Assembly (NCBI GenBank): GCA_016223165.1
Contig: JACRPO010000008.1
Coordinates: 1-64,000 of the forward strand
Length of the DNA: 64,000 nucleotides
From: Burkholderiales bacterium
GTDB lineage: Bacteria; Pseudomonadota; Gammaproteobacteria; Burkholderiales; Burkholderiaceae_C
Direction of reading: 5' to 3'
A model generated the notes under the pieces. That model made no database searches, had not been told where the DNA came from, and was given only the letters and a program-made list of their open reading frames with translations. Shown in pieces: positions 1 to 9,250 of this stretch; position 1 is the stretch's first letter, and the number at the start of each line of letters is the position of its first letter. The position numbers were made by a program, and so were the translations under genes.

Positions 1-125
1 GGGACAACGTGAGCATCACGGTCAAGCTGATTGCGCCCATCGCGATGGAGGAGGGGCTGCGCTTTGCGATCCGCGAGGGCGGGCGCACGGTGGGCGCCGG
101 CGTCGTGGCCAAGATCATCGAATAA
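1..125 (+). CDS. tuf: Elongation factor Tu, C-terminal fragment
   Basis: The last 40 residues of EF-Tu run into the window from the left edge (first complete codon at 3) and stop at TAA 123-125. The read-through contains the typical domain 3 ending with [18 protein letters not shown]-Tu brings aminoacyl-tRNA to the ribosomal A site as the GTP complex. It lies 12 nt before rpsJ, the usual str-to-S10 junction in betaproteobacteria, so tuf and the S10 genes probably share transcripts. Confidence 0.97.
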
Positions 126-137
126 GGGATCGACGCC

Positions 138-452
138 ATGGCCACCAAACAGAAGATCCGCATCCGCCTCAAGGCATTCGACTACAAGCTGATCGACCAG
201 AGCGCGCTCGAGATCGTCGACACCGCCAAGCGCACCGGCGCCATCGTCAAGGGGCCGGTACCCCTGCCTACGCGCATGCAGCGCTTCGACATCCTGCGCT
301 CGCCGCACGTCAACAAGACGAGCCGCGACCAGTTCGAGATCCGCACGCACCAGCGCTTGATGGACATCGTCGATCCGACCGACAAGACCGTGGACGCGCT
401 GATGAAGCTCGACCTGCCGGCCGGCGTGGACGTCGAGATCAAGCTTCAGTAA
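138..452 (+). CDS. rpsJ: 30S ribosomal protein S10
   Basis: The protein has 104 residues, the normal S10 length, with the core [16 protein letters not shown] and the RTHQRLMDI segment. S10 sits in the 30S head and, as NusE, also takes part in Nus-factor antitermination (family knowledge). It is the first gene of the S10 group, 12 nt after tuf. A 162-nt gap with hairpins separates it from rplC, whereas in E. coli the regulatory leader lies upstream of rpsJ. Confidence 0.98.
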   Translation: MATKQKIRIRLKAFDYKLIDQSALEIVDTAKRTGAIVKGPVPLPTRMQRFDILRSPHVNKTSRDQFEIRTHQRLMDIVDPTDKTVDALMKLDLPAGVDVEIKLQ

Positions 453-476
453 GCTCATCGGCTATACTTCGCAGCT

Positions 477-525
477 TTCCCCGCTCCGGCGGGGAAGTGC
501 AATCGCCTCGATGCCCTTTAGGGCA
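477..525 (+). promoter_or_regulatory. Two hairpins in the rpsJ-rplC gap, possible leader or attenuator
   Basis: The 162-nt gap holds a perfect 8-bp stem (477-484 with 489-496, loop TCCG) and a second 5-bp stem (512-516 with 521-525, loop TTTA). A -10-like TATACT lies at 463-468 but no convincing -35 precedes it. There is no T-tract after either stem, so neither looks like a classical terminator. A role in feedback by a ribosomal protein such as L4, as in the E. coli S10 leader, is only an inference from position. Confidence 0.35.
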
Positions 526-614
526 GCGCAGGTAGTCCGCCCCGGCCAATCGATGTCGGGAACGTGAACAAAGGCCTCCTGATCCTTGAGTGGTGCGGGG
601 GCCGGAGAAAGACC

Positions 615-1313
615 ATGAGTCTGAGCGAACAGCTCGGCCTGCTCGGTCGGAAGGTGGGCATGATGCGCATCTTCACGGACGATGGCGACGCCATCCCCGT
701 GACGGTGCTGGACGTGTCCAACAACCGCGTCACGCAGGTCAAGACCAGCGCCACCGACGGCTACGATGCCCTGCAGGTGGCCTACGGCAAGCGCAAGGCG
801 AGCCGCGTCAGCAAGCCCGAAGCGGGGCACCTGGCCAAGGCCGGTGTCGAGGCCGGCGAGGTGCTCAAGGAGTTCCGCGTCACCGCCGAGATCGCCGGCC
901 AGCACAAGCCCGGCTCGGTGCTGCCGGTGACCTTGTTCGCCCCCGGCCAGAAGGTGGACGTGCAGGGCACGTCCATCGGCAAGGGCTTCGCCGGCACGAT
1001 CAAGCGCCACAACTTCAGCTCGCAGCGCGCGTCGCACGGCAACAGCCGTTCGCACAACGTGCCGGGCTCGATCTCGATGGCGCAGGATCCAGGCCGCGTG
1101 TTCCCCGGCAAGAAGATGACGGGGCACATGGGTGACGAGACCGTCACGACGCAGAACCTCGACATCGTGCGCGTCGACGAGGCACGTTCGCTGCTGCTGG
1201 TGAGGGGTGCCGTGCCCGGGTCGAAGAACGGTCATGTCGTCGTGCGCCCGGCCGTGAAGGTGCGTGTGCGCAAGGCCGGTGCCGCCGCCGAGGCCAAGAA
1301 GGGAGCCGCGTGA
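615..1313 (+). CDS. rplC: 50S ribosomal protein L3
   Basis: The protein has 232 residues with the L3 signatures [13 protein letters not shown] near the N terminus and the [18 protein letters not shown] loop that reaches towards the peptidyl-transferase centre. The ATG at 615 is chosen because it follows a GGAGAAAG ribosome-binding site and gives the normal beta-proteobacterial start [10 protein letters not shown]. An in-frame ATG at 564 would add 17 unconserved residues. L3 nucleates 50S assembly. Its TGA overlaps the rplD ATG by one base, which suggests translational coupling. Confidence 0.97.
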   Translation: MSLSEQLGLLGRKVGMMRIFTDDGDAIPVTVLDVSNNRVTQVKTSATDGYDALQVAYGKRKASRVSKPEAGHLAKAGVEAGEVLKEFRVTAEIAGQHKPGSVLPVTLFAPGQKVDVQGTSIGKGFAGTIKRHNFSSQRASHGNSRSHNVPGSISMAQDPGRVFPGKKMTGHMGDETVTTQNLDIVRVDEARSLLLVRGAVPGSKNGHVVVRPAVKVRVRKAGAAAEAKKGAA

Positions 1314-1945
1314 TGCAACTCGAGCTCCTGAACGACCAGGGCCAGGCCACGAGCAAGGTGGAAGCGCCCGACACCGTGTTCGCGCGCGACTACAACGAAG
1401 CGCTCGTGCACCAGATCGTCGTCGCCTTCCAGGCCAACGCGCGCCAGGGCACGCGCTCGCAGCTGACGCGCGCCGAGGTCAAGCACTCGACGAAGAAGCC
1501 GTTCCGCCAGAAAGGCACCGGCCGCGCCCGCGCCGGCATGACCAGCTCGCCGCTGTGGCGAGGTGGTGGCCGCATCTTCCCGAACAAGCCCGACGAGAAC
1601 TTCTCGCAGAAGGTCAACAAGAAGATGTACCGGGCCGGCATGGCCAGCATCCTCTCGCAGCTCGCCCGCGACGGCCGCCTGGCGGTGGTCGACTCGATCG
1701 GCATCGAAGCCCCGAAGACCAAGCTGCTTGCCGCCAAGTTCAAGGCCATGGGCCTGGGTGACGCGCACACGTCGGTGATGGTGATCGCCGACCACGTCGA
1801 CGACAACCTCGCGCTCGCTTCGCGCAACCTGGCCAACGTGCTGGTCGTCGAGCCGCGCTACGCCGACCCGCTGTCGCTGGTGCACTACAAGAAGGTGCTG
1901 GTCACGAAGGCGGCGATCGAGCAGCTCAAGGAGATGTTCGCATGA
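1313..1945 (+). CDS. rplD: 50S ribosomal protein L4
   Basis: The protein has 210 residues and begins MQLELLNDQ. It has the basic loop ([11 protein letters not shown]) that lines the exit tunnel and the FPNKPDENF segment. In E. coli L4 is also the autogenous repressor of the S10 operon. The ATG at 1313 shares one base with the rplC stop. A GTG three bases earlier is possible but less likely. The 3' end overlaps rplW by 4 nt (ATGA). Confidence 0.97.
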   Translation: MQLELLNDQGQATSKVEAPDTVFARDYNEALVHQIVVAFQANARQGTRSQLTRAEVKHSTKKPFRQKGTGRARAGMTSSPLWRGGGRIFPNKPDENFSQKVNKKMYRAGMASILSQLARDGRLAVVDSIGIEAPKTKLLAAKFKAMGLGDAHTSVMVIADHVDDNLALASRNLANVLVVEPRYADPLSLVHYKKVLVTKAAIEQLKEMFA

Positions 1946-2262
1946 GCGGCGCACAGAAGAAGTTCGACGAAGGCCGCCTTGCCCAGGTGCTCGTCGCCCC
2001 GATCATCTCCGAGAAGGCCACCAAGGTCGGCGAGAAGCGCAACCAGGTGCTCTTCAAGGTGCTGCGCGACGCCACCAAGCCCGAGATCAAGGCCGCGGTC
2101 GAGCTCATGTTCAAGGTCGAAGTGGCCGAGGTGAACACGCTCAACCAGAAGGGCAAGCAGAAGCGCTTCGGCCGGGCCATCGGCCGCCGCGACCATGTGA
2201 AGAAGGCCTACGTGTCGCTGAAGCCGGGCCAGGAGCTCAATTTCTCCGGGGAGGCCGCTTAA
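1942..2262 (+). CDS. rplW: 50S ribosomal protein L23
   Basis: The protein has 106 residues, with the L23 features [12 protein letters not shown] at the N terminus and the [12 protein letters not shown] strand. L23 sits at the tunnel exit and is the docking site for trigger factor and SRP (family knowledge). It overlaps rplD by 4 nt and its stop is immediately followed by the rplB ATG, so it is tightly coupled on both sides. Confidence 0.97.
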   Translation: MSGAQKKFDEGRLAQVLVAPIISEKATKVGEKRNQVLFKVLRDATKPEIKAAVELMFKVEVAEVNTLNQKGKQKRFGRAIGRRDHVKKAYVSLKPGQELNFSGEAA

Positions 2263-3087
2263 ATGGCCGTCGTCAAAGTCAAGCCCACTTCGCCCGGCCG
2301 CCGCGCCGTGACGAAGGTGGTGCACAAGCACCTGCACAAGGGCGCGCCCGAGGCTTCTCTGCTCGAGCCGCAGTTCCAGAAGGCCGGCCGCAACAACCGC
2401 GGCATCATCACGATGCGCCACAAGGGTGGGGGCCACAAGCACCACTACCGCGTCGTCGATTTCCGCCGCAACAAGGACGGCGTTCCGGCCAAGGTCGAGC
2501 GCATCGAGTACGACCCGAACCGCACCGCGCACATCGCGCTGCTGTGCTACGCCGACGGCGAGCGCCGCTACATCATCGCGCCGCGCGGCGTCGACGCGGG
2601 TGCCACGCTGGTGAGCGGGGCCGAGGCGCCGATCAAGGCGGGCAACACGCTGCCGATCCGCAACATCCCGGTAGGCTCGACGATCCACTGCGTCGAGATG
2701 CTGCCGGGCAAGGGCGCGCAGATCGCGCGCTCGGCCGGCTCGTCGGTGACGCTGATGGCACGCGAGGGCACTTACGCGCAGGTGCGGCTGCGCTCCGGCG
2801 AGGTGCGCAAGATCCACATCGACTGCCGCGCCACCATCGGCGAGGTCAGCAACGAAGAGCACAGCCTGCGCCAGTACGGCAAGGCCGGCGCGCGCCGCTG
2901 GAAGGGCATCCGCCCGACCGTGCGTGGCGTGGCCATGAACCCGATCGACCACCCGCATGGCGGCGGCGAAGGCCGCACCGGCGAGGCGCAGCCGCAGGTG
3001 TCGCCGTGGAACACCCTCACCAAGGGCTACCGCACGCGCAGCAACAAGCGCACGCAGACGATGATCGTCTCGCGCCGCAAGAAGTGA
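2263..3087 (+). CDS. rplB: 50S ribosomal protein L2
   Basis: The protein has 274 residues, normal for L2. It contains [22 protein letters not shown] near the start and the [18 protein letters not shown] segment near the C terminus, including the conserved His of the subunit-joining/peptidyl-transferase region. L2 binds 23S rRNA domain IV and helps join the subunits. The start directly abuts the rplW stop. Confidence 0.98.
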   Translation: MAVVKVKPTSPGRRAVTKVVHKHLHKGAPEASLLEPQFQKAGRNNRGIITMRHKGGGHKHHYRVVDFRRNKDGVPAKVERIEYDPNRTAHIALLCYADGERRYIIAPRGVDAGATLVSGAEAPIKAGNTLPIRNIPVGSTIHCVEMLPGKGAQIARSAGSSVTLMAREGTYAQVRLRSGEVRKIHIDCRATIGEVSNEEHSLRQYGKAGARRWKGIRPTVRGVAMNPIDHPHGGGEGRTGEAQPQVSPWNTLTKGYRTRSNKRTQTMIVSRRKK

Positions 3088-3102
3088 TGAAGGCCTGACA
3101 AC

Positions 3103-3381
3103 ATGGCACGTTCACTCAAGAAGGGTCCCTTCGTGGACCACCACCTGATGGCCAAGGTCGACAGGGCCTCCGCCATCAAGGACAAGAAGCCGATCAAGAC
3201 CTGGTCGCGCCGCAGCACCATCCTGCCCGAGTTCATCGGCCTGACGGTCGCCGTGCACAACGGCAAGCAGCACGTGCCCGTGTACGTGACCGACCAGATG
3301 GTCGGACACAAGCTCGGCGAGTTCGCGATGACCCGCTTGTTCAAGGGGCACCCCGCGGACAAGAAGGCCGCGAAGAAGTAA
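3103..3381 (+). CDS. rpsS: 30S ribosomal protein S19
   Basis: The protein has 92 residues starting [15 protein letters not shown], the family signature. The C-terminal half contains the conserved [24 protein letters not shown]19 forms a dimer with S13 in the 30S head and contacts A-site tRNA. It starts 15 nt after rplB. Confidence 0.98.
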   Translation: MARSLKKGPFVDHHLMAKVDRASAIKDKKPIKTWSRRSTILPEFIGLTVAVHNGKQHVPVYVTDQMVGHKLGEFAMTRLFKGHPADKKAAKK

Positions 3382-3393
3382 GGAGGCCTGGAC

Positions 3394-3738
3394 ATGGCAA
3401 CCGAAACCAAGGCCTCCGTGCGAGGTGTGCGCCTGTCGGCCGACAAGGGCCGGCTGGTGGCCGACCTCATCCGCGGCAAGAAGGTCGAGCACGCGCGCAA
3501 CATCCTCAAGTTCACGCCGAAGAAGGCGGCCGGCATCGTGCTGAAGGCGCTCGACAGCGCCATCGCCAATGCCGAGCACAACGATGGCGCCGACGTCGAC
3601 GAGCTGAAGGTCAAGTCGATCTACGTCGAACAGGGCGCGACGCTGAAGCGCTTCTCGGCCCGCGCCAAGGGCCGCGGGGCGCGCATCAGCAAGGGTACCT
3701 GCCACATCTACGTGACGGTCGGCCAATCCGACAAGTAA
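3394..3738 (+). CDS. rplV: 50S ribosomal protein L22
   Basis: The protein has 114 residues, close to the usual 110. [22 protein letters not shown] opens the globular domain and the tunnel beta-hairpin is seen in [19 protein letters not shown]22 lines the peptide exit tunnel; changes in this loop cause macrolide resistance in other bacteria. An AGGAGG site (3382-3387) lies 6 nt before the ATG. Confidence 0.97.
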   Translation: MATETKASVRGVRLSADKGRLVADLIRGKKVEHARNILKFTPKKAAGIVLKALDSAIANAEHNDGADVDELKVKSIYVEQGATLKRFSARAKGRGARISKGTCHIYVTVGQSDK

Positions 3739-3757
3739 GCGCGAGCCAGGAACACAC

Positions 3758-4681
3758 ATGGGACAGAAAATCCATCCGACCGGCTTTCGCCTCAGCGTCA
3801 CGCGCGCCTGGCAGAGCCGCTGGTTCGCCAACAACCGCAACTTCGCCGGCATGCTGGCCGAGGACCTGCAGGTCCGCGACTACCTGCGGGCCAAGTTGAA
3901 GAATGCCGCGGTCTCGCGCATCCTGATCGAGCGCCCGGCCAAGAACGCGCGCATCACGATCTTCTCGGCGCGGCCGGGCGTGGTCATCGGCAAGAAGGGC
4001 GAGGACATCGAGAACCTCAAGACCGAACTGGCCAAGCGCCTGGGCGTGCCCGTGGCGGTGAACATCGAGGAGATCCGCAAGCCGGAAGTCGATGCCCAGC
4101 TGATCGCCGACAGCATCACGCAGCAGCTCGAGAAGCGCATCATGTTCCGCCGCGCCATGAAGCGCGCGATGCAGAACGCCATGCGCCTGGGAGCGCAGGG
4201 CATCAAGATCATGAGCGCGGGGCGACTGAACGGCATCGAGATCGCGCGCACCGAGTGGTACCGCGAAGGGCGCGTGCCGCTGCACACGCTCAAGGCCGAC
4301 ATCGACTACGGCTTCAGCGAAGCCAAGACGACCTACGGCGTCATCGGCGTGAAGGTGTGGGTCTACCGCGGCGACCGGCTCGCCAACGGCGAGGCGCCGC
4401 AGCTGCCGAAGACCGAGCACGAAGGTGACGACCGCCGTGCGCGCCGTCCTGGTGGTCGCCCCGGTGCACCGGGCGCAGGCCGTGGCCGCCCGGCTGGCCC
4501 CGGCGGCGACCGTGGCCCCCGCGGCGATGTCGTACCCCGCGCCACCGAGGGCGCGGCTGCCGCCCCCGCGGCCGCCCCGAGCGGCGACGCGCCGGCCAAG
4601 GGCCCCGGCCCGGCCGTCAAGCGCGTTCGCCGTGTCGCCCCGCCCGCCGGCGGTGCGGGTGGCGAAAACAAAGGAGAGTGA
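3758..4681 (+). CDS. rpsC: 30S ribosomal protein S3 with long C-terminal tail
   Basis: The protein has 307 residues. About 215 form the normal S3: N-terminal helix region ([12 protein letters not shown]), KH domain with [11 protein letters not shown], and the C-terminal S3 domain ending with VWVYRGDRL. The last 85 or so residues are a low-complexity tail rich in Gly, Pro, Ala and Arg with no recognisable fold. E. coli S3 has 233 residues and other Burkholderiales have a shorter tail of the same type. S3 lines the mRNA entry channel. rplP follows after 2 nt. Confidence 0.96.
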   Translation: MGQKIHPTGFRLSVTRAWQSRWFANNRNFAGMLAEDLQVRDYLRAKLKNAAVSRILIERPAKNARITIFSARPGVVIGKKGEDIENLKTELAKRLGVPVAVNIEEIRKPEVDAQLIADSITQQLEKRIMFRRAMKRAMQNAMRLGAQGIKIMSAGRLNGIEIARTEWYREGRVPLHTLKADIDYGFSEAKTTYGVIGVKVWVYRGDRLANGEAPQLPKTEHEGDDRRARRPGGRPGAPGAGRGRPAGPGGDRGPRGDVVPRATEGAAAAPAAAPSGDAPAKGPGPAVKRVRRVAPPAGGAGGENKGE

Positions 4682-4683
4682 CG

Positions 4684-5100
4684 ATGCTGCAACCCAATCG
4701 TCGCAAATTCCGCAAGGAACAGAAGGGCCGCAATACCGGCATCGCCACGCGCGGCGCGGCGGTGTCGTTCGGCGACTTCGGCCTCAAGGCCACCGAGCGC
4801 GGCCGCATCACCGCCCGCCAGATCGAAGCGGCACGCCGCGCGATCAGCCGCCACATCAAGCGCGGCGGGCGCATCTTCATCCGCATCTTCCCCGACAAGC
4901 CGATCTCGCAGAAGCCGGCCGAAGTGCGCATGGGCAACGGCAAGGGCAACCCCGAGTACTACGTGGCCGAGATCGTGCCGGGCAAGGTGCTGTACGAGCT
5001 CAACGGCGTGCCCGAGGAGCTCGCGCGCGAGGCGTTCACGCTCGCCGCCGCCAAGCTGCCGCTGCGCACGACCTTCGTCGCACGCCAGGTCGGCGCCTGA
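4684..5100 (+). CDS. rplP: 50S ribosomal protein L16
   Basis: The protein has 138 residues, the standard length, starting [17 protein letters not shown]. It contains [23 protein letters not shown] and the [16 protein letters not shown] segment near the A-site tRNA elbow. The ATG at 4684 has a GGAGAG site 5-10 nt upstream. A GTG at 4678 is also in frame but gives the unusual start VTM. It follows rpsC by 2 nt. Confidence 0.97.
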   Translation: MLQPNRRKFRKEQKGRNTGIATRGAAVSFGDFGLKATERGRITARQIEAARRAISRHIKRGGRIFIRIFPDKPISQKPAEVRMGNGKGNPEYYVAEIVPGKVLYELNGVPEELAREAFTLAAAKLPLRTTFVARQVGA

Positions 5101-5119
5101 TGCCGCCGGGAAGGACCAC

Positions 5120-5317
5120 ATGAAAGCATCCGAACTCAGGGCCAAGGACGTGGCCGCGCTGGAGAAGGAAGTCTCCGATCTGCTCAAGGCCCACTTCGGC
5201 CTGCGCATGCAGAAGGCCACGCAGCAGCTCACCAACCACTCGCAGCTGGGCAAGACGCGGCGCGACATCGCGCGCGCCAAGACCATCCTGGCGCAGAAGA
5301 AGAAGGCCGCCAAATGA
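5120..5317 (+). CDS. rpmC: 50S ribosomal protein L29
   Basis: The protein has 65 residues forming the expected helical hairpin, with [20 protein letters not shown] and the conserved [16 protein letters not shown]29 lies next to L23 at the tunnel exit. It overlaps rpsQ by 4 nt. Confidence 0.97.
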   Translation: MKASELRAKDVAALEKEVSDLLKAHFGLRMQKATQQLTNHSQLGKTRRDIARAKTILAQKKKAAK

Positions 5318-5610
5318 GCGAACAGCAACAAGCCGCCACCAGCGCCGCGGCCAAGCCGAAGAACACGCGCACGCTCGTCGGCCGCGTCGTCAGCGACAAG
5401 CGCAGCAAGACGGTGACGGTGCTCGTCGAGCGGCGAACCGCGCACGAGCTCTACGGCAAGATCGTCGCCAAGTCGCGCAAGTACCACGCGCACGACGAGA
5501 AGGGCGAGTACAAGATGGGCGACACCGTCGAGATCGCCGAAGGTCGCCCGATCAGCAAGACCAAGAGCTGGGTCGTGACGCGTCTGGTCGAGAAAGCCAA
5601 GCTGGTCTGA
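5314..5610 (+). CDS. rpsQ: 30S ribosomal protein S17
   Basis: The protein has 98 residues, with [23 protein letters not shown] and the [20 protein letters not shown]-fold strands typical of S17, preceded by a short Gln/Ala/Lys-rich N-terminal extension of about 15 residues. S17 binds 16S rRNA early in 30S assembly. It is the last gene of the S10 block. An unrelated peroxiredoxin gene follows 115 nt later, before the spc genes begin. Confidence 0.97.
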   Translation: MSEQQQAATSAAAKPKNTRTLVGRVVSDKRSKTVTVLVERRTAHELYGKIVAKSRKYHAHDEKGEYKMGDTVEIAEGRPISKTKSWVVTRLVEKAKLV

Positions 5611-5725
5611 GCAAGACCCCACGCACACCACGCTCGGCCGCGTGCTGGAGACTCCAGCCCGCGGCCGATCCGCTTTCCGGCTGCCTTGCGCACACCGAAC
5701 AAATGCATCTACAGGAGAACGCCAG

Positions 5726-6241
5726 ATGTTGAAGGTTGGAGACAAGCTCCCTGCGGGCAGCCTGCAGGAATTCGTCGAAGTCGAAGGCAACGGCTGCTCG
5801 GTCGGCCCCAACACGTTCGACATCGCCAAGCTCGTGGCCGGCAAGAAGATCGTCGTGTTCGGCCTGCCCGGCGCGTACACGCCCACGTGCTCGGCCAAGC
5901 ACGTGCCCGGCTATGTCGAGAAGGCGGCCGACCTGAAGGCGGCCGGCGTCGACGAGATCTGGTGCGTCTCGGTCAACGATGCGCATGTCATGGGCGCCTG
6001 GGGCCGCGACCAGAAGACGGCAGGCAAGGTGCGCATGATGGCCGACGGTGTCGCCGACTTCGCGAAAGCGACCGGCCTCACGCAAGACCTCACCGCGCGC
6101 GGCATGGGCGTGCGCTCCCAGCGCTACTCGATGCTTGTCGTCGACGGCGTCGTGAAATCGCTCAACATCGAGGCGCCCGGCAAGTTCGAGGTCAGCGACG
6201 CCGGCACGATGCTGGGACAGGCGAAGCAGATCCTGGCCTGA
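5726..6241 (+). CDS. Peroxiredoxin, Prx5-like (AhpC/TSA family)
   Basis: The protein has 171 residues. The peroxidatic site is GLPGAYTPTCSAKHVPGY, with Cys55 in the PxxxTxxC motif. Further cysteines are Cys24 and Cys80 (in IWCVSVND), and either could be the resolving residue. Spacing and length fit the bacterial Prx5 group, which reduces H2O2 and organic peroxides with glutathione/glutaredoxin or thioredoxin. No signal peptide is seen, so it is cytosolic. The ATG at 5726 has an AGGAG site at 5713-5717. The gene is inserted between rpsQ and rplN, where most bacteria have none, and is followed by a fresh promoter. Confidence 0.9.
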   Translation: MLKVGDKLPAGSLQEFVEVEGNGCSVGPNTFDIAKLVAGKKIVVFGLPGAYTPTCSAKHVPGYVEKAADLKAAGVDEIWCVSVNDAHVMGAWGRDQKTAGKVRMMADGVADFAKATGLTQDLTARGMGVRSQRYSMLVVDGVVKSLNIEAPGKFEVSDAGTMLGQAKQILA

Positions 6242-6286
6242 ACGCAGCCGCCCACCGCGGCTCGATCTGCGGCTCGACGCCGGCGA

Positions 6287-6316
6287 TTGACGCGCCGGCG
6301 CCAAATCGCGCATAAT
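6287..6316 (+). promoter_or_regulatory. Sigma70-type promoter for the rplN (spc) transcript
   Basis: TTGACG (6287-6292) and CATAAT (6311-6316) are separated by 18 nt, a near-consensus sigma70 promoter and the best one seen in the ribosomal region. The -10 lies inside a perfect palindrome GCGCATAATGCGC. Transcription would start near 6323, giving a leader of about 146 nt before rplN. The match is seen directly; activity is inferred. Confidence 0.65.
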
Positions 6317-6326
6317 GCGCGGCTTC

Positions 6327-6354
6327 GCTGCCACGGCAGCCCCGGCTCCGGGGC
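6327..6354 (+). promoter_or_regulatory. Two adjacent hairpins in the rplN leader
   Basis: Just after the predicted start site there is a stem GCTGC/GCAGC (6327-6331 with 6336-6340) followed at once by GCCCCG/CGGGGC (6339-6344 with 6349-6354, loop GCTC). No T-tract follows. This could be a ribosomal-protein feedback site (S8 regulates the spc operon in E. coli, though from within the rplX-rplE region), or simply leader structure. Confidence 0.35.
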
Positions 6355-6468
6355 GAAAGCGGCAGCCCCTTCCCAGGCACTTGCCACCACGGGCCCAAGA
6401 CTGGCCGCCAACGCTCCGGGATCCTTCGATGGGCCCTGCGCACCGGCAGCTCAAGTTGGGATGACAAC

Positions 6469-6837
6469 ATGATCCAAATGCAATCGCGGCTCGACGTGGC
6501 CGACAACACGGGCGCGAAGTCCGTCATGTGCATCAAGGTGCTCGGCGGCTCCAAGCGCCGCTACGCCGGCATCGGCGACGTCATCAAGGTTTCCATCAAG
6601 GAAGCCGCGCCGCGTGGCCGCGTCAAGAAGGGCGAGGTCTACAGCGCCGTCGTCGTTCGCACCGCCAAGGGCGTGCGTCGCCAGGACGGCTCGCTCGTCA
6701 AGTTCGACGGCAACGCCGCCGTGCTGCTCAACGCCAAGCTCGAGCCGATCGGCACGCGCATCTTCGGCCCGGTCACGCGCGAGCTGCGCACCGAGCGCTT
6801 CATGAAGATCGTGTCCCTGGCCCCCGAGGTGCTCTGA
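6469..6837 (+). CDS. rplN: 50S ribosomal protein L14
   Basis: The protein has 122 residues, exactly the usual length, starting [17 protein letters not shown]. It carries the conserved [13 protein letters not shown] and [22 protein letters not shown]14 forms inter-subunit bridges with 16S rRNA and is the target of the silencing factor RsfS (family knowledge). It opens the spc block from its own promoter. Confidence 0.98.
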   Translation: MIQMQSRLDVADNTGAKSVMCIKVLGGSKRRYAGIGDVIKVSIKEAAPRGRVKKGEVYSAVVVRTAKGVRRQDGSLVKFDGNAAVLLNAKLEPIGTRIFGPVTRELRTERFMKIVSLAPEVL

Positions 6838-6861
6838 GCACCGCCTTCGAGGTTCGCTGAA

Positions 6862-7179
6862 ATGAACAAGATCCGCAAAGGCGACCAGGTCATCGTGCTG
6901 ACCGGCCGCGACAAGGGAAAGCGCGGCACCGTCACGCAGCGCGTCGACGAGGAGCGCGTCGTCGTCGAGGGCGTCAACGTCGCCAAGAAGCACGTCAAGC
7001 CCAACCCGATGAAGGGCACGACCGGCGGCGTCGTCGACAAGACCATGCCGATCCACCAGTCCAACGTGGCCATCTACAACGCCACCACCGGCAAGGCGGA
7101 CCGCGTGGGCGTCAAGCTGCTCGAGGGCGGCAAGAAGGTCCGCGTCTTCAAGAGCAGCGGCGAAGAGATCAAGGCCTGA
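6862..7179 (+). CDS. rplX: 50S ribosomal protein L24
   Basis: The protein has 105 residues with the KOW motif in the first 30 residues ([17 protein letters not shown]) and the [14 protein letters not shown] loop. L24 is an assembly initiator on 23S rRNA domain I. It lies 24 nt after rplN. Confidence 0.97.
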   Translation: MNKIRKGDQVIVLTGRDKGKRGTVTQRVDEERVVVEGVNVAKKHVKPNPMKGTTGGVVDKTMPIHQSNVAIYNATTGKADRVGVKLLEGGKKVRVFKSSGEEIKA

Positions 7180-7205
7180 GCGCCACCAGCTGAGGACCCA
7201 CTCCC

Positions 7206-7883
7206 ATGGCAAAGTCGAACGAAGCGCCGAAGGCCGCTCCCAAGCAGCCTGCAAAGGCCCCGGACAAGAAGGCGGAGAAGGCGAGCGCCAAGGCGGCCAA
7301 AGCCAAGGCGCCTGTCGAGGCCGGCACCACCAGCAACGCCACCCGCTCGCGCCTGCAGGACATCTACAAGAGCCAGATCGTCCCCGATCTGATGAAGAAG
7401 TTCGGCTACAAGACGGTGATGCAGGTGCCGCGCCTCACGAAGATCACGCTCAACATGGGCGTGAGCGAGGCGGTGTCGGACAAGAAGGTGATGGACAACG
7501 CCGTCGGCGACCTCACCAAGATCGCCGGCCAGAAGCCCGTGGTCACCAAGAGCCGCAAGGCCATCGCGAACTTCAAGATCCGCGAGAACGTGCCCATCGG
7601 CACCATGGTCACGCTGCGCGGCGTGCGCATGTACGAGTTCCTCGACCGCTTCGTCACGATCGCGCTGCCGCGCGTGCGCGACTTCCGCGGCATCAGCGGC
7701 CGCAGCTTCGACGGCCGCGGCAACTACAACGTCGGCGTCAAGGAACAGATCATCTTCCCCGAGATCGAGTACGACAAGATCGACGCGATCCGCGGGCTGA
7801 ACATCTCCATCACGACGAGCGCGAAGACCGACGAGGAGTGCAAGGCACTCCTGCAGTCCTTCCGCTTCCCGTTCAAGAACTGA
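7206..7883 (+). CDS. rplE: 50S ribosomal protein L5 with N-terminal extension
   Basis: The protein has 225 residues against about 179 for normal L5. The canonical protein begins near residue 49 ([15 protein letters not shown]) and carries [30 protein letters not shown] and the C-terminal [17 protein letters not shown]. The first 46 or so residues are almost only Ala, Lys and Pro with no internal ATG or GTG start before the core, so the extension appears to be real coding sequence. L5 binds 5S rRNA and P-site tRNA. Confidence 0.96.
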   Translation: MAKSNEAPKAAPKQPAKAPDKKAEKASAKAAKAKAPVEAGTTSNATRSRLQDIYKSQIVPDLMKKFGYKTVMQVPRLTKITLNMGVSEAVSDKKVMDNAVGDLTKIAGQKPVVTKSRKAIANFKIRENVPIGTMVTLRGVRMYEFLDRFVTIALPRVRDFRGISGRSFDGRGNYNVGVKEQIIFPEIEYDKIDAIRGLNISITTSAKTDEECKALLQSFRFPFKN

Positions 7884-7903
7884 GGCGGAGCGAAGAGCAA
7901 AGC

Positions 7904-8209
7904 ATGGCCAAGACCTCCATCAAGCAACGCGAAGACAAGCGCGAGAAGCTCGTCGCCAAGTACGCCAAGAAGCACGCCGAGTTGAGCGGCATCGCCAACG
8001 ACGCCAAGAAGAGCGACGAGGAGCGCTACGCCGCGCGCCTTGAACTGCAGAAGCTGCCGCGCAACGCCAACCCGACCCGCCTGCGCAACCGCTGTGCCGC
8101 CACCGGGCGCCCGCGCGGCACGTTCCGCATGTTCGGGCTCGCCCGCAGCAAGATCCGCGAGCTCGCCTTCAAGGGCGACATCCCGGGTGTTGTGAAGGCC
8201 AGCTGGTGA
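7904..8209 (+). CDS. rpsN: 30S ribosomal protein S14 (zinc-free type)
   Basis: The protein has 101 residues, the long form, ending with the family motif [26 protein letters not shown] and KASW. It lacks the CxxC pairs of the zinc-binding short form. The ATG at 7904 restores the usual start [15 protein letters not shown]; a more upstream in-frame start overlaps rplE and is not conserved. It lies 20 nt after rplE. Confidence 0.97.
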   Translation: MAKTSIKQREDKREKLVAKYAKKHAELSGIANDAKKSDEERYAARLELQKLPRNANPTRLRNRCAATGRPRGTFRMFGLARSKIRELAFKGDIPGVVKASW

Positions 8210-8289
8210 ACTGACGACCCCCGCCGCTGCGCGGTGGCCCCAACGGGGCGTGCGCAGCCGGGACGAGCGAAAGAACTAGGAGTCATTGC

Positions 8290-8685
8290 ATGAGCATGAG
8301 TGATCCCATCGCCGACATGCTGACGCGCATCCGCAATGCGCAGAGCGTGGACAAGGCGGCCGTCACGATGCCGTCTTCCAAGCTCAAGGTCGCGATCGCG
8401 CAGGTGCTGAAGGACGAGGGCTACATCGACGGCTTCGCGATCAAGGGCGAAGGCGGCAAGGCCGAGCTCGAGATCGCGCTGAAGTACTACGCCGGCCGGC
8501 CGGTGATCGAGCGCATCGAGCGTGTCAGCCGCCCGGGCCTGCGCATCTACCGTGGTCGCGAAGCGCTGCCCACGGTGATGAATGGCCTCGGCGTCGCCAT
8601 CGTGACCACGCCCAAGGGCGTGATGACCGACCGCAAGGCGCGCGCCACCGGCATCGGTGGCGAAGTGCTGTGCTACGTGGCCTGA
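8290..8685 (+). CDS. rpsH: 30S ribosomal protein S8
   Basis: The protein has 131 residues starting [18 protein letters not shown] and ending [11 protein letters not shown], both hallmark S8 sequences. S8 binds helix 21 of 16S rRNA and in E. coli is the repressor of the spc operon. The 80-nt gap before it contains a GCCCC/GGGGC stem. An AGGAG site is at 8279-8283. Confidence 0.97.
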   Translation: MSMSDPIADMLTRIRNAQSVDKAAVTMPSSKLKVAIAQVLKDEGYIDGFAIKGEGGKAELEIALKYYAGRPVIERIERVSRPGLRIYRGREALPTVMNGLGVAIVTTPKGVMTDRKARATGIGGEVLCYVA

Positions 8686-8704
8686 TGACGGGGAGACGGA
8701 GCTT

Positions 8705-9238
8705 ATGTCCCGCGTAGGAAAGATGCCGCTCGCGCTGCCGCAAGGCGTCGATGTCGCGATCACGGCCGATCAAATCACCGTCAAGGGCGCGAACGGCACG
8801 CTGTCGCGCAAGCTGAATCCGCTCGTCACGGTGAAGAAGGAAGGCAACGTCGTCAACGTCGCCGCCACCGCCCAGACGGCCGAAGCCGATGCGATGAGCG
8901 GCACGATGCGCGCGCTGCTGGCCAACATGGTGGGTGGAGTGAGCAAGGGCTTCGAGAAGAAGCTGAACCTGGTAGGCGTGGGTTTCCGCGCGCAGGCGCA
9001 GGGCCAGAAGCTGAATCTGCAGATCGGCTTCTCGCACCCCGTCAGCAAGGACATGCCCGCCGGCATCAAGGTGGCCTGCCCGACGCAGACCGAGATCGTC
9101 ATCAGCGGCGCCGACCGTCAGGTCGTGGGCCAGATCGCCGCCGAGGTGCGCGCGATCCGGCCGCCCGAGCCCTACAAGGGCAAGGGCATCCGCTATGCCG
9201 ACGAGCGCGTCGTGCTCAAGGAAACCAAGAAGAAGTAA
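8705..9238 (+). CDS. rplF: 50S ribosomal protein L6
   Basis: The protein has 177 residues, the standard length, starting [15 protein letters not shown] and containing the two L6 repeats. The second repeat ends with [21 protein letters not shown], the L6 signature. L6 lies near the sarcin-ricin loop. The ATG at 8705 is chosen over an in-frame start at 8657 inside rpsH because it gives the conserved N terminus. Confidence 0.97.
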   Translation: MSRVGKMPLALPQGVDVAITADQITVKGANGTLSRKLNPLVTVKKEGNVVNVAATAQTAEADAMSGTMRALLANMVGGVSKGFEKKLNLVGVGFRAQAQGQKLNLQIGFSHPVSKDMPAGIKVACPTQTEIVISGADRQVVGQIAAEVRAIRPPEPYKGKGIRYADERVVLKETKKK

Positions 9239-9250
9239 GGAGCGCACGAG

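Noticed and set aside
462..1235. Long minus-strand open frame opposite rplC
   Set aside because: It is the antisense shadow of the ribosomal gene in high-GC DNA, as are all the long antisense frames through 1-16 kb; no conserved motif is seen.
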